A stretch of 64,000 nucleotides of DNA, taken from NCBI RefSeq assembly GCF_963854185.1, contig NC_085012.1:12593623-12657622 (forward strand). Reading direction: 5' to 3'. A program made the translations under genes and the position numbers. Positions 48,050 through 64,000 of this stretch are shown here, one piece after another; position 1 is the first letter of the stretch; every line of letters starts with the position of its first letter. The notes beneath the pieces were generated by a model. The model made no database searches. It was given only the letters and a program-made list of their open reading frames with translations, and was not told the origin of the DNA. Source of the stretch: Sardina pilchardus (taxonomy: Eukaryota; Chordata; Actinopteri; Clupeiformes; Clupeidae).

Positions 48050-50280
48050 ACCCTCTTGGGCACTGTGGCATGAGCATGACTGTAATACTTCCTCTAAGAA
48101 CCCAGATAAGTCACCGAGAAACCTGCATGGCCATTGGGCATCTTCAATAAAGACAATCTGAGTTTTCAGAAGCTATAATGATCAAAACCTTCCCTTGAGT
48201 TCTGTAATTTTTTTCAAAGAGGCCATCGCTACGGGTAAAGAAATTCATAGCGGTAATTAAGAGTCTTAAGTGACTGTTGTTGGACGAGAGATGCACTCTG
48301 GGAATGGTTCACTGGTACTGTATCCTCCAGTGTCTCTTCTGGCAAGTGGTCGTCGTAGCGACGGAGTAGCTAACAGCCTGGTTATATTCTCTGACTTTTT
48401 TCCTTTTTTTTTTTTTTTTTTTACCCGCTCTGGGTGTTTGCGATCCATGACATGTACACATGCTAATCTGGTGTCACAAATGTTACAGGACAAAAGCTGA
48501 AAAGCCACGAAATTGCCATCTTTTCCCCATGCCCTCCCACCCTTACTTTCACACTCATATTTGCATGCGCGCTTTTGTGACATGTTAGGACCGGGCCTGC
48601 TTAGCTGGGGGTGCTTCTCGGTGGGTGAGAGGCGATGGCTGGGGTGCTCATTTGTTAATGGGCACCCAGAGACAGGCCAGCACAGCCCAGAGGACGTGAG
48701 GAATAAATCATGTCCTGCTTTTTCAAAGCCTTTTAAAAAACAGGGGAAAAGTTAGATATATCTCACAACCAAAGCGAGCACAGACTCCTAATGAAATAGG
48801 TCATGGAGGCCATAGAAAAGGCCTTAAATTGGCACCATTACGTCTGCGTTTAGGTATAAAAAATGCATGTTTTCTCGTACTATGAAAACTTCAATGATGG
48901 CACAAAGAGCCATTTGAACAGATCTGGGTAGTATTTCACATCCATGCACAGACTACACAGATAAGTAGGTCTGTGGACGTGCACATGAAGCTGTATGATC
49001 CAGCAGTGGCTGCTGCTGATTGGGCCGTGTCCATGCAGAGTAAGTTAGAGCCCAAATCCCGAGACAAGCGCAGATTTCAGCTGATGGCTGTCTCTCCACG
49101 TCAAGCCTCGTCCTGAGCCGCACACGGCACGTCCTGCTGTCCTGTCCCACGAGTCATGCCGAACACGCCGAGACGAGGCCGTTGTGCCAATCCATGATGA
49201 CAGCAGCCATGCCTCGTTTTCCTGCCCGACCCCCCACACACACACACCCTCCTCTTGTGTCCGTAGATTTAAATATCCAGCCCATAGGTTTTTACCGGTT
49301 ATGAAAGGTAGCAGGAGAGACAGGCAGGCACAGCCGCTACATGCCGGCCAGACAAATCAGTATAACGGGGAAGGCATATCACAAGTGGGGTAGCCTCTAT
49401 GCGAGTGTGTGCACCCGGGAGAGGGAGAGGGAGAGAAGAGCCCCCACGGCACTATCGGTGACCCCGCGGTGTCTTTTTTTTCTCCCCCTCCTGATGTGAC
49501 CCCCGTATTATGTATCACAATCGGCATGAGAGGATTCCCACGGGCTATGGATCGCTCGCGAGCACTGGGCATCGCTGTCCTCAGAGCAGCCTCATGCATA
49601 CAGGATATGGCAGCTCCAAGGCATTTGGTTGGGAGAGGTCGCTCTTTAGCGCTGCAGGCATACATTTATGCCATTCCTACTGGGCTAAAAGTGTGTGACG
49701 TGCCGCAGTGCACAAACAAAAACAAGATGGGAGGCAGGGGAAAGAGCAAGAGAATTACCCCTCACCTTGTTCTTTGGCATGTAATCATTTCTGATTTTTT
49801 TTGTGTGTGTCTGTGAGTTCATTCTTACAATTAATTCACTATCTAGGACAGCTCTTCTGTCTGTTTGAGTTGATTCTAAAAATAATATTGATTATTTCTT
49901 ACAATATATGTCAAATGGGGAGCATATGCTGAAAGACAATAGTGTCTTTTCTAGGTAGTTTGTGTGCCACTGAAAATATGTCAAGCAGCAAGCAAGTGGA
50001 GCATGGCGTGGTCTTTGTTTAAATTGAAAAACAAATGATTCTTGGAAATGAACAGTTGCATGTGAAACAAAAGGCAACATCATAGGCTCAACAACACAGT
50101 TATGTTTGTCATAAGCTCAACAGCACAGCTTTGTTTAGACAATGCGGCTTTCGGAAAATTCCTTTCCGTTGTTTTTTTCTGATACAGTTTCTTGTGCGTT
50201 GGGGTAGGTAGACCACAGACTGGTGAGTCTCATGACCCTGAGCTGCAGTTCAGCCTTTCTTCCCTTCCATCTCCCGTCGT
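48050..50280. other. unique sequence, no gene seen
   Basis: T-run at 48405-48422 and otherwise unique. The part 48770-48900 (TCCTAATGAAATAGG, CTTAAATTGGCACC) and the GC-richer part 49060-49200 are repeat-poor. No exon recognised. Confidence 0.5.
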
Positions 50281-50283
50281 AAG

Positions 50284-50309
50284 ACAGAGAGAGAGATAGA
50301 GACAGAGAG

Positions 50310-50358
<49 letters not shown>
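50284..50358 (+). repeat. (GA)n microsatellite
   Basis: About 75 bases of GA with ATAGA, ACAGA and GCGA interruptions. Confidence 0.95.
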
Positions 50359-50360
<2 letters not shown>

Positions 50361-50639
50361 CAGGACAGCCAGAACTGGGTGCTCAGATATGAGTGACAAA
50401 CCGCGACTTGAGTGACACAACAAGGAAGGAAGAGACATGCAGCACCTCCGCGCCACAGTCACTTTCCATGATGTCATCCACACCAAGCCCTGATAGAGTT
50501 AATAAGGCCCGTTTGATTGACATGTGACATTTCATTACGGACGAGTCATCCGATGGGCCCATAAATCCAAACAGACATGACACACAACAGCACGAGCACG
50601 GAGATGCTGGCAGACAGGCAGGCAGGCCAGGAGACACGG

Positions 50640-51463
50640 AGGGAAACTTAGCTGCAGGACTCGGGGAAACTCTAGACCTTCACTGTCATTTTCATTTGAT
50701 TTTCCATGCTTCACACGAAGGACACTGAGGATATACTTACATGTGCCATTTAAAAAAACACTACTGCAGTGGGTTCATAGCTTCACAATATTTCTCCACG
50801 TTTTTCCTCCGGCTAACATTCAAGTTATGTTTTTTTTTATTTTTTTTTTTAAATCTAACAACACTAAATTAAATTGCTCTTGGTAGCCTAAATAGATACA
50901 GCCTGTTATTATACTGAGTATATGGATAGGCTACAAGTTACTAAACTGCTTCTGTGAACCAGTGGACGGTGCTGTAATTCCAACATCCTTGTCACTCTCT
51001 GTTCAGTTAGTTTGATCTCATATAGGCCTACTGTAGGCAAACCTTCAACAGATTAGATAGTATAGGCTACACAGCTATGTTTTGTTGCCTAGTTCAAGGC
51101 CAAACATAAAACATAATTCTAAATTATGATCATATCATATGATAGGCTAATAGATAGAATATGCAGATAAATATAAGTTGTGCTGTGTGTCATAAATCAA
51201 AACAGTAGCCTAGCCTAATGAGATGGAGGAATATAAGCTAAAATATTGGAAGCATTCTCTTTTTGTGCGGGGTGCCTGAGTAGAAATAATTTGTGGCAAA
51301 TAATTAACGTTACATAATCACAGAGTGCATGTTTTTGTTGCATTTTACATTGAAAGTATTGCCCCACCGCATTGAAAGTAAATACAACTCACTGATGCAA
51401 CGTGCAGAAACCAATAGGTCACTCTTTGCCTGCCTCTTCGAGTCTTGTTGCCTTTTTTTGTCC
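50640..51463. other. AT-rich unique sequence upstream of the foldback element
   Basis: Contains repeated TAGGCTA-type words and T-runs near 50830-50850. No coding sequence seen. Confidence 0.5.
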
Positions 51464-52000
51464 ATAGACCTCTGAAGTTCGCCTACAAAAAAGCTGCCAT
51501 CTTTGAGATTCGGTATCTGGCGATTTTTCCTATGGGAAAATAACATGGGGCTTTTGAATTATCGCACCTGTTAAACTCACGCGGGCACGACATAGTCTTA
51601 AATAAAGACGTTTTCCTGAACACACTTTTGTCCTCTGCCTTCTTGTGCATACTGTGATCTCCGGTACGTGAAGTCGGCACACTTTGATTTTTGCTACCCC
51701 AGAGCTAACTGGCTAACTAACTTAATGGCAAGTTGCATTGCAAGTTAGCTCTGGGGTAGCGAAAATCAAAGTCTGCCGCTTTCGCATACCGGAGATCACA
51801 GATTCCTCTCGAAGGCAGAGGACAAAAGTGTGTTCAGGAAAACACCTGAATTTCCGATTTTGTCATCCCCGCGAGAGTTTAACAGGTGTGATAATTCCAA
51901 ATCCCCATGTTAATTTCCCATAGGAAAAATCGTCAGATACCGTAACTCCTTATATGGGCAAAGATGGTAGCTTTTTTGTAGGCGAACTTCAGAGGTCTAT
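51464..52000. mobile_element. 537-bp foldback (inverted-repeat) element next to eef1e1
   Basis: The ends are ATAGACCTCTGAAGTTCGCC... and its reverse complement. The two arms (about 51464-51713 and 51743-52000) pair over most of their length with small indels and mismatches, meeting at a GAGCTAACT/AGTTAGCTC core near 51722. The outermost bases allow a TA target duplication (TA|GACCTC...GAGGTC|TA), but that TA is also palindromic with the termini, so the target type is not proven. No transposase is present, so it is a non-autonomous element. It ends 79 bp before the eef1e1 ATG. Confidence 0.85.
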
Positions 52001-52079
52001 TTAAAACTGGTGGGCGGGTCCTGCACACATTGGACCAATGGGTTTGGGGTATCGTGTCCCTCAATAATCAGCAGCCAAG
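52001..52079 (+). promoter_or_regulatory. eef1e1: eef1e1 core promoter and 5' leader candidate
   Basis: The 79 bases between the foldback element and the ATG contain a GC box (GGGCGGG, 52012-52018) and two opposed CCAAT boxes sharing a centre (ATTGG 52029-52033 and CCAAT 52035-52039). No TATA box sits at a usual distance. This composition is typical of a TATA-less housekeeping promoter. The transcription start is not fixed by the sequence and could lie inside the foldback element. Confidence 0.6.
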
Positions 52080-57708
<5,629 letters not shown>

Positions 57709-58560
57709 CCTCTTCCCCCCCCCTTTCCTCCACACACACACATGCACCCCCGACCACCTCCACCCTCAACACATACCCCCATCGTCCAAAGCAAAAGGGG
57801 GTGGGCATCACGGATGAGGCCACTATGTGGTTGAAGGGGCCGGGTGATTTGGCTGCTGACTGGCTTTGTGGAGGGGGGGGGTTATCTGAAGGCATATTCC
57901 ATCCTAACCTGCTTAGCATCCCCAACTTAATTATCATGGTCTATGGTCTGCCTCCCCAAGGGTGGAGGAAGAAGGCAAGCTAGTACACAATAGTGTTCTC
58001 CAAGCTGATGGTCTTGTGTTTAGTTCGTATGCCAATAGTGTTGTTTTCGTTTTGTTTTTGTCATTGGAAACCGTGTTGTTTTTGTTTTTCCTTTAGTGTT
58101 TTTGTGTTAACTTATGTTTGCAAAGATGGCTATATGGCTGTTAGGATGCCACTACACAAGGGACTGCTAGGAATAACAATGGCCATTAGATGTATTGAGG
58201 TTTGTCTACATCTGAGCCTGAACCAGATGTGAAAAGAGGAAAACCGGTCCACAGTGGGAACAAATTGCCTTGTTACCTCTTTTTCTCTCCTTTTTTCATC
58301 TTCCAAGTCAAATCTGACAGTTTGGCTTTCTCTGTTACAACTGAAAGACAGCCAGGCAATCTTGGCCAGTGCACACACACGTGCTATGACACAAATATCC
58401 CACTACATCTGCATCTAGGAAGCCTCATACATCTCAGCCTCTCACATGCCTTTACCCCACTCCCTATCTGTCTCCATTTCAGTACCGCCGTCCCTCTCTT
58501 TCTCTTGCGTACCCACTCTTCTCTCTCGCTCCATCTCTGTCTTTCTCTCTATCTCTCTTG

Positions 58561-58565
<5 letters not shown>

Positions 58566-58603
<38 letters not shown>

Positions 58604-58630
58604 ACCATCCCTCTCTCTCTCCCTCCCAGT
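58566..58630 (+). repeat. (CT)n microsatellite
   Basis: Pure CT for about 36 bases, then CCCACCATCC and more CT. Confidence 0.9.
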
Positions 58631-59569
58631 CTCCCACCACTCGTGTGGGCAGTAGCCTGTAGTTCCGATCAGTCGCTTCGGCTCGACTTGGCCTGTGTGT
58701 TTATGCTGAGGGCCAGAGGCCAGCCTGCAGCGCCAGCTGTGGTTGAGGAACAAACGAGAGACCGAGAGAGAGCGAATGCAGCAGATAGCTATTGCTGCCG
58801 TTGCTAACGTCCGCCGGGTTGCTGCGGGTGACGTCCACGCATCGTGTGTCATTTCATTTTACCCACGTCCCCCCTGGCCACACCGTGGGCTGGGAAATCC
58901 GCCAGTGACACAACAACAAGCCCCGGCGCAGACGCGCTTCCCTCTCTCTCTCTCCGAAAACAATGGCCTCACTCGGCTGCAAGGTTTTTTTTTTTTTTAT
59001 TCAGCGTCGGAAAGGCTGGGAGCGCCTGCTCCCAATGGCTGAGCCGAACTTCGCTTGAAATGCTCTGGAGTTCATAAGGCCAGCTGTCATCTGCTGATAA
59101 CCAGCGAAATGCATTCTTTAGGCTAGACAATGTGATATGAGCAACCAGAGCTCAAGCCATGAAGTCATGAATAATGTAACAATGGTTCATTTGTTTGTGA
59201 TATATATTTTTTGGTATGGGTTAGATAGATCCCTTGTTATCATATGAAGGCATTGTACTGTGCAGTACGGCTAGCATTGTCATTGTGTAGGATTTTACAT
59301 GCCTTTCGTGTAGCACATGGCCAATAAGGTTCAGAGTCGGTCTGTCCCCTTTCGTTGTGCAGTGGAAAATCCTTGTGTAATGAAAGTTGGTCATATTGCA
59401 CATTCGCCTATCTGCAATGCATTACGCTGATAAAAAACTCTCCCCTGGCTCCTCTGATCTTTTATTGTGTTTCTCCTGACCCTTAAGCCTTCTTTATGAA
59501 ATGTCTGCTGCTTTAAAGCTGAGGTTTGTGTGATTTACCGTCAACAGAACTTGTCGTCCTGTGCCAATG

Positions 59570-59575
59570 AATAAA
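59570..59575 (+). terminator. eef1e1: candidate poly(A) signal AATAAA for eef1e1
   Basis: The first canonical AATAAA I find after the stop codon, 1.86 kb downstream. It is followed within about 50 bases by a U-rich run (TTTTTATTTACTTTTTATTTT) that could act as the downstream element. Without transcript data the assignment is tentative. Confidence 0.45.
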
Positions 59576-60982
59576 AAGGGAAAACACAAAGCCATTAAGT
59601 GCAGACTCACGAGTCGTCCTTTTTATTTACTTTTTATTTTATTTATTTTTTTTAAATAAGCACCACCACCACCCCATTTCTGTGTGTCCGGCTGCAATCA
59701 GTGACACATCCCTCCCCTCCTGCTGTAGAATGCAAAGAATCTTGCTTTTGACATGTGCTGTGTTTCCAATGGGCGTCAGTTTGCCCCGAACAAAGAGGTG
59801 TGTATGAGAAAGAAGTGTAAACTCTGAAGGGGAGAACAAATCTCACTGTCATTGGAACGAACCTTGTGACTAGATAAGGGGAAGTCCACAGAAGCTTGTC
59901 TGTTTCCCATGTTTATTTTTGGCCTCGTTAGATGTAATTGGTAGCCAATATAAGAGAAGCTTGACACAGCGGGGCGTGATGGCCCACAAAGATGTTCGGG
60001 AGATTTAGGAGTTTGACATTCCGTTGACCTTCTCGTGAGGCTTTTGACTTTGGTGCTTAATTGCGACATTTGGCAAACTTTTTTCTCTCCTGCTTGAATA
60101 GGGAGAAGGTGGAAGTTTAAAGAGAAGTGAAGAGTGACACTCGTAATGTATAGCATAAATTTCAAATCGAATTTTCCTAGTGCTGACTTCTCTGTCGCCT
60201 ACCACTGTGTCAAAATGTCACGGTCATAAAGGTCCTCCCAACTTCCGGTTGTTAGATGATCAAACTCCAGATGGAGGAGTGAAGTTGGGAAGAAAGCCTC
60301 AGCAGGGGTGGTTCTGAAAGCCCAATTAGCGAGGCCTCCTCCTCACTCCTGCGAAGTCGGAGCTGCACCTCCCAGCTGGGGAGCGCCACTAGACCGGGCC
60401 ACCAAGCTCAAGCCTTGCGCTCCTAATCCCCCTGGCAACCGAGGCGCGGTTAATTTGCCGGACCCCCTGGTCTCCTGGAGGTTAGGAGTCAAATGGCTGC
60501 GGGTGTCGGAAGGGTTCTAACAGTGCCCCTGTGAGTCCCATTTACTTAGCGGGTGACAAGACCCCAGCTAGCACCTAGCGTCGTCCCGCGGTGCCCCAGG
60601 GTATTCTGGGAAAAGAGATGTGGCAGAGGTCAGGACAGCCACCAAGCCAGAGGCACTCTAGCATCTGGATGCTGACACCTCAGTGCTGTCTTACCTACAG
60701 AGAGCCAAGTAGCTCCAGAAGCTGCACAGTGATTTCTAGCAGCTTATAGTATAGGCCCCCGATTCTGAGTGTCCCAGCGGAGCTAACTTAGCGCACACAA
60801 AAAGTTGCAGTGGCTCCTCCAGGGGGAATCTGTAGGCTTTTAAGCATCACAAGCCGCTGCCCCGTCAATGCGTTGAGAGGCAAAAATCCCTCTGTATTTA
60901 CATCATGTCGCCCTAACGTGTTTGTCAGGCCAGCACCAACTGTTCGTTATGTCTCGTTAACAAGATAAAGAGATGAGCGTTA

Positions 60983-61017
60983 GGGGGGAGAGAGAGGGGG
61001 GGGGGCGGGGGGGGGGT
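60983..61017 (+). repeat. G-rich tract
   Basis: GAGAGAGG followed by G runs of 10 and 10 split by a C. Confidence 0.85.
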
Positions 61018-61949
61018 AAAAAAGAGAGTCATGAGACGTGGCTATGGCAAAAACAAACGCGCCCTGATTGATTCAATGAAACAATCAACACTGCATGAGG
61101 CACATTAGCACAGAGTAAGCGGTTTTGACAGGCCCCTTGTTATCATCTGCTGAAAGGCAGTGACAGTTCTACCATGCGCCCATAAAGATGGCATCTGATT
61201 GTCTATTGGAATTACATGACAGCTTGGGCATGGAAAAAAAAGGGGAGGGGGTGGTGGGGGTCTCTTCTCTTAAGCAGCTCTCAACATACAGTAGTCCTTG
61301 ACTCAGACTTCCTGCACTGTGAGACAAAGTTTGTATTTGTTCCCTTTTGACGTTTTTTAAAAATGTATAGTCGTTGATGAAGATGACTTATCACCGAAGT
61401 TGATTCATTGGATTCATTAGGAGACTAACGCGATTGTTCAGTTGAGTCAGTTTGGCCATTGTGGTTGCAGACACCATTACAGAACAGCGAGGAATTTGGA
61501 GGGAAAAAATAGTCATGAAAGTGCTGCCAATCACTCTTAGTGAGGTAAACACGTTGTGAGTATGCAGTGGCCCAACAGAAGTAGTCTAGCCTTTTATCTC
61601 TGACTTGCTCCCTTTTTTTCTTTCACCTTGATGCAAGTAGAGCCATGTCTTGTGGAGTCCTTGTTGTCTTGGGAGCCCAGGTGTGTGAGTGTATGTGGGG
61701 GTGTGTGTGGTTTGGGAGTCTTGGAGATGCACTCGCTCACTTCATCAATCACAGAAGGGGCGGTTGATTCCGCAAAAGGTGGTAAAGTACATGTGTGTGA
61801 CCCGAGGCGCCGGGAGAACGCACCTTAACTCCGGCACGGATGACAGACTGTTCCAGAATTAGCCCCGCTTCGCCTCGATGGAACCTGCCTCAGCTGCACT
61901 AAGGCAGCTTCTGTCCTCGGTCAGATGTTCTATGTGTGTGAATGTGTGA

Positions 61950-61954
<5 letters not shown>

Positions 61955-61983
<29 letters not shown>
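61955..61983 (+). repeat. (GT)n microsatellite
   Basis: GT tract of about 29 bases, with looser GT-rich sequence upstream. Confidence 0.9.
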
Positions 61984-61984
<1 letters not shown>

Positions 61985-63260
61985 AGTCTGTGCACCATGT
62001 GTGCGTTCAGGCATTTATTCAAGGGGCTGTTGATGTGGCTTGAGGGCACCAAGGTTGAGGGTGAGGTCTGTGGACATGCTATGGGAAGAACCATCCTTAT
62101 TTAGCCCGTACAAACCAAGTAATTACGCTTTAAATTGACTATTAGTGACCGGCTATCTCCGATCAGAAAATTATTATCCTCTCACTATTTTACATGTGTC
62201 GAAATGCCAAATACATTTCAGTTCACAAGTGTCATTTTATTACTGAGGGTTAGGCCTAGATATCAAATCTATAGAATGCCATCCACATATCCACATCAAG
62301 TGTCTACTCAGTATCTCTCATTAGGTTTGATGCATCAGTTATAAATATAGCTACAACACATGCACTACTACTCTTCAAACAGCTTAATCATCCCAGGCTC
62401 ACACAACAGACAGTGTTGGTTTCAATGTAACATGCACCCAGCGTACAAGTAGGTAGTGATCTCTGCTCTGCTCGTCCACACAGGGGCATTCCGCAGTCAC
62501 CCCCATGCCCCTCAGGTTTGCCATGGAACTTTAATGTGCCCTCCTGCCTTAATGTCTTCTGATGGGGAGGTCTTGAGGGCTGCTCGGGGCCCGGTGTGAA
62601 GTGATACCAAAAGTAATTGCAACTGAAATCCCATGACAAAGACGATACTTTTAAAAAGCAGTCTTCGGGGCTCCACAGGGCAATCGGCTGATAGAATGGC
62701 ATTGTGCCTGCAGTTGTATTCCTGGGTTTGTGTTGTAGTGTTGAGGGAGTGAGGGCAGGGGGGGCGGGGGGTGATGGGGAGGGGGTTGGGGTTTAGGGGC
62801 TAAGAGGCGGTCAGTGCCCTCAGCAACCCTGTAATGACCACCAGCACGAATAAAGTGTCTCATTATCATTGCCCACCAACTCATCTGCATATGTGTCACC
62901 CGACGACGTTTTGAATTTTTAATCATGTCGTCGTCGTGCTCGGGAACGCTGGCTTTAATTTGGCCTGACTAATTTATTTAAACCTGGAGTGAAATTAAGG
63001 TTTCACTCGCAGGACCGTTTTGTCTGCCATCTCATCACGTTTGCACTAACGAGAGACTAAACGCTGTGACACGCGTTTGACAGAGGAACGTGAGCTGAGG
63101 CTTAACATCACGCACGGCTACAGAACAGGCTCACAGCCGACCTCTCTGCCTTGTGCTCTAATCCGGCAAGGTAACAGCGCTGGACGTAAATATTCCAACC
63201 GCTGGAGATATATTTGAAGGCCTTCTCAAAACAGACAAAAACAGTGTATTTATGTTTAGT

Positions 63261-63304
63261 TATTTGAAACCTATTATAGACCATACAATAATAGGTTTCA
63301 AATA
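63261..63304. repeat. perfect 17-bp inverted repeat, 10-base loop
   Basis: TATTTGAAACCTATTAT (63261-63277) is followed, after AGACCATACA, by its exact reverse complement (63288-63304). It could be the centre of a small palindromic element or a hairpin-forming site. It is too short for a typical miRNA precursor. Confidence 0.8.
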
Positions 63305-63652
63305 CATACAATAGCATGAGCACTGATGGTCATGTAGATTTTGAAGGCTATTGCAATTCCAATTTAGATTTAATTTAGATACCCCCATTCAATTGTAAAA
63401 TATGTTTTCTTTAAAATTACATTCTTTAAAAAGTCAAATAAGTTTTCTATTTGCATTATGTCATGTGACATAATATTTGTGATTTTGTAAACTGTTTTAC
63501 CATCCCTCTGTCAAATCACCTGTGTAATATACCCTACAACCACCAAAGCTCTGCTACAGACTCTGATTCATCTTCTCCTTTCCCTACATCTCCTGAAGAG
63601 AAAACACAGAAAGCAAAGACAGTGGCATAGATGAGCAGTACCAACCCTGCTT

Positions 63653-63655
<3 letters not shown>

Positions 63656-63698
<43 letters not shown>

Positions 63699-63718
63699 TT
63701 TGCTCTCACACACATTCA

Positions 63719-63762
<44 letters not shown>

Positions 63763-63792
63763 TACACACACACTATCTCTCTCCTTCTCACA

Positions 63793-63832
<40 letters not shown>

Positions 63833-63865
63833 GAGAGAGACACACACAGACACACACGCACACAG
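63656..63865 (+). repeat. clustered (CA)n tracts
   Basis: CA runs at 63656-63693, 63720-63760 and 63789-63830, followed by AGAGAGAGACACACACAGAC. Confidence 0.95.
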
Positions 63866-64000
63866 GGCCTGCTGGCGTAGGGGGCACTAACCGGGAGACT
63901 TGAAGGCTGCCAGTCGGTGTGTCACTAATGATTTAACCTTGACAGGGCGCGGTGATGAACCAGAAAGTGCACCTTTTACTCCTCAGTGGCTCAGCGAGCG

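Larger units (their letters stand above)
57709..59595 (+). other. eef1e1: probable eef1e1 3' UTR
   Basis: Sequence after the stop with no other gene. It includes a CT microsatellite (58566-58602) and a T-run (58985-59000). The extent is inferred from the first canonical AATAAA I can find. A shorter transcript using a variant signal is possible. Confidence 0.4.
59600..63655. other. downstream intergenic sequence, no gene seen
   Basis: Mostly unique. The part 60300-60620 is GC-rich with GCCCAATTAGCGAGG and GCGGTTAATTTGCCGG cores. The part 62870-63080 is repeat-poor and ATTA-rich (TTAATTTGGCCTGACTAATT). I looked for the bloc1s5 coding sequence expected by mammalian synteny and saw none. Confidence 0.5.

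Noticed and set aside
63261..63304. miRNA precursor
   Set aside because: A 17-bp stem with a 10-base loop is shorter than normal precursors, and the flanks do not extend the pairing.

Overview
This is a stretch of vertebrate nuclear DNA, almost certainly from a ray-finned (teleost) fish. Three things point that way: very dense (CA/GT)n and (GA/CT)n microsatellites, decayed fish-type retroposon tails (one ending in the teleost 'GCTTTGGATAAAAGCG...TAAATG' style, one in the 'GCGCCTTTC' style), and a single recognisable spliced gene whose protein is a fish-like eef1e1. The species cannot be fixed from the sequence. There is no bacterial, phage or CRISPR content.

Layout. Positions 1-52000 are a gene-poor region: I find no exon I can defend. 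It holds unique sequence, more than 50 simple-repeat tracts and several mobile-element relics. The best relics are a 399-bp foldback element with an ATCAT target duplication (3916-4314), a decayed minus-strand LINE (about 27690-28690) split by a MITE (28297-28632), a second copy of that MITE (41069-41344) inside a minisatellite, a palindromic element (41498-41611), and a 537-bp foldback element (51464-52000). A 280-bp tandem duplication lies at 5647-6190 and a CACAG-type minisatellite at 40428-40905.

The one certain gene is eef1e1 (AIMP3/p18, a subunit of the multi-aminoacyl-tRNA-synthetase complex). It lies on the + strand from 52080 to 57708, has four coding exons, and encodes a complete 173-residue protein. 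Its start codon is only 79 bp from the 537-bp foldback element, and that gap holds a GC box and paired CCAAT boxes. Introns 2 and 3 carry long microsatellites, and the last 3' splice site follows a roughly 90-base CT-rich tract. A candidate poly(A) signal lies at 59570. From there to 64000 I see no gene, only unique sequence, simple repeats and a perfect 17-bp hairpin (63261-63304).

In mammals EEF1E1 lies beside a large gene-poor interval on the way to SLC35B3 and TFAP2A, with BLOC1S5 on its other side. The gene-poor 52 kb upstream here agrees with that arrangement (inference), but neither slc35b3 nor bloc1s5 is visible in the window. Several repeat-poor, ATTA-rich blocks are the best candidates for conserved regulatory elements, which only alignment could confirm. 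I found no convincing new multi-gene system. The most informative novelty is the pair of nested MITE insertions, whose empty target sites can be read directly, and the foldback element against the eef1e1 promoter.
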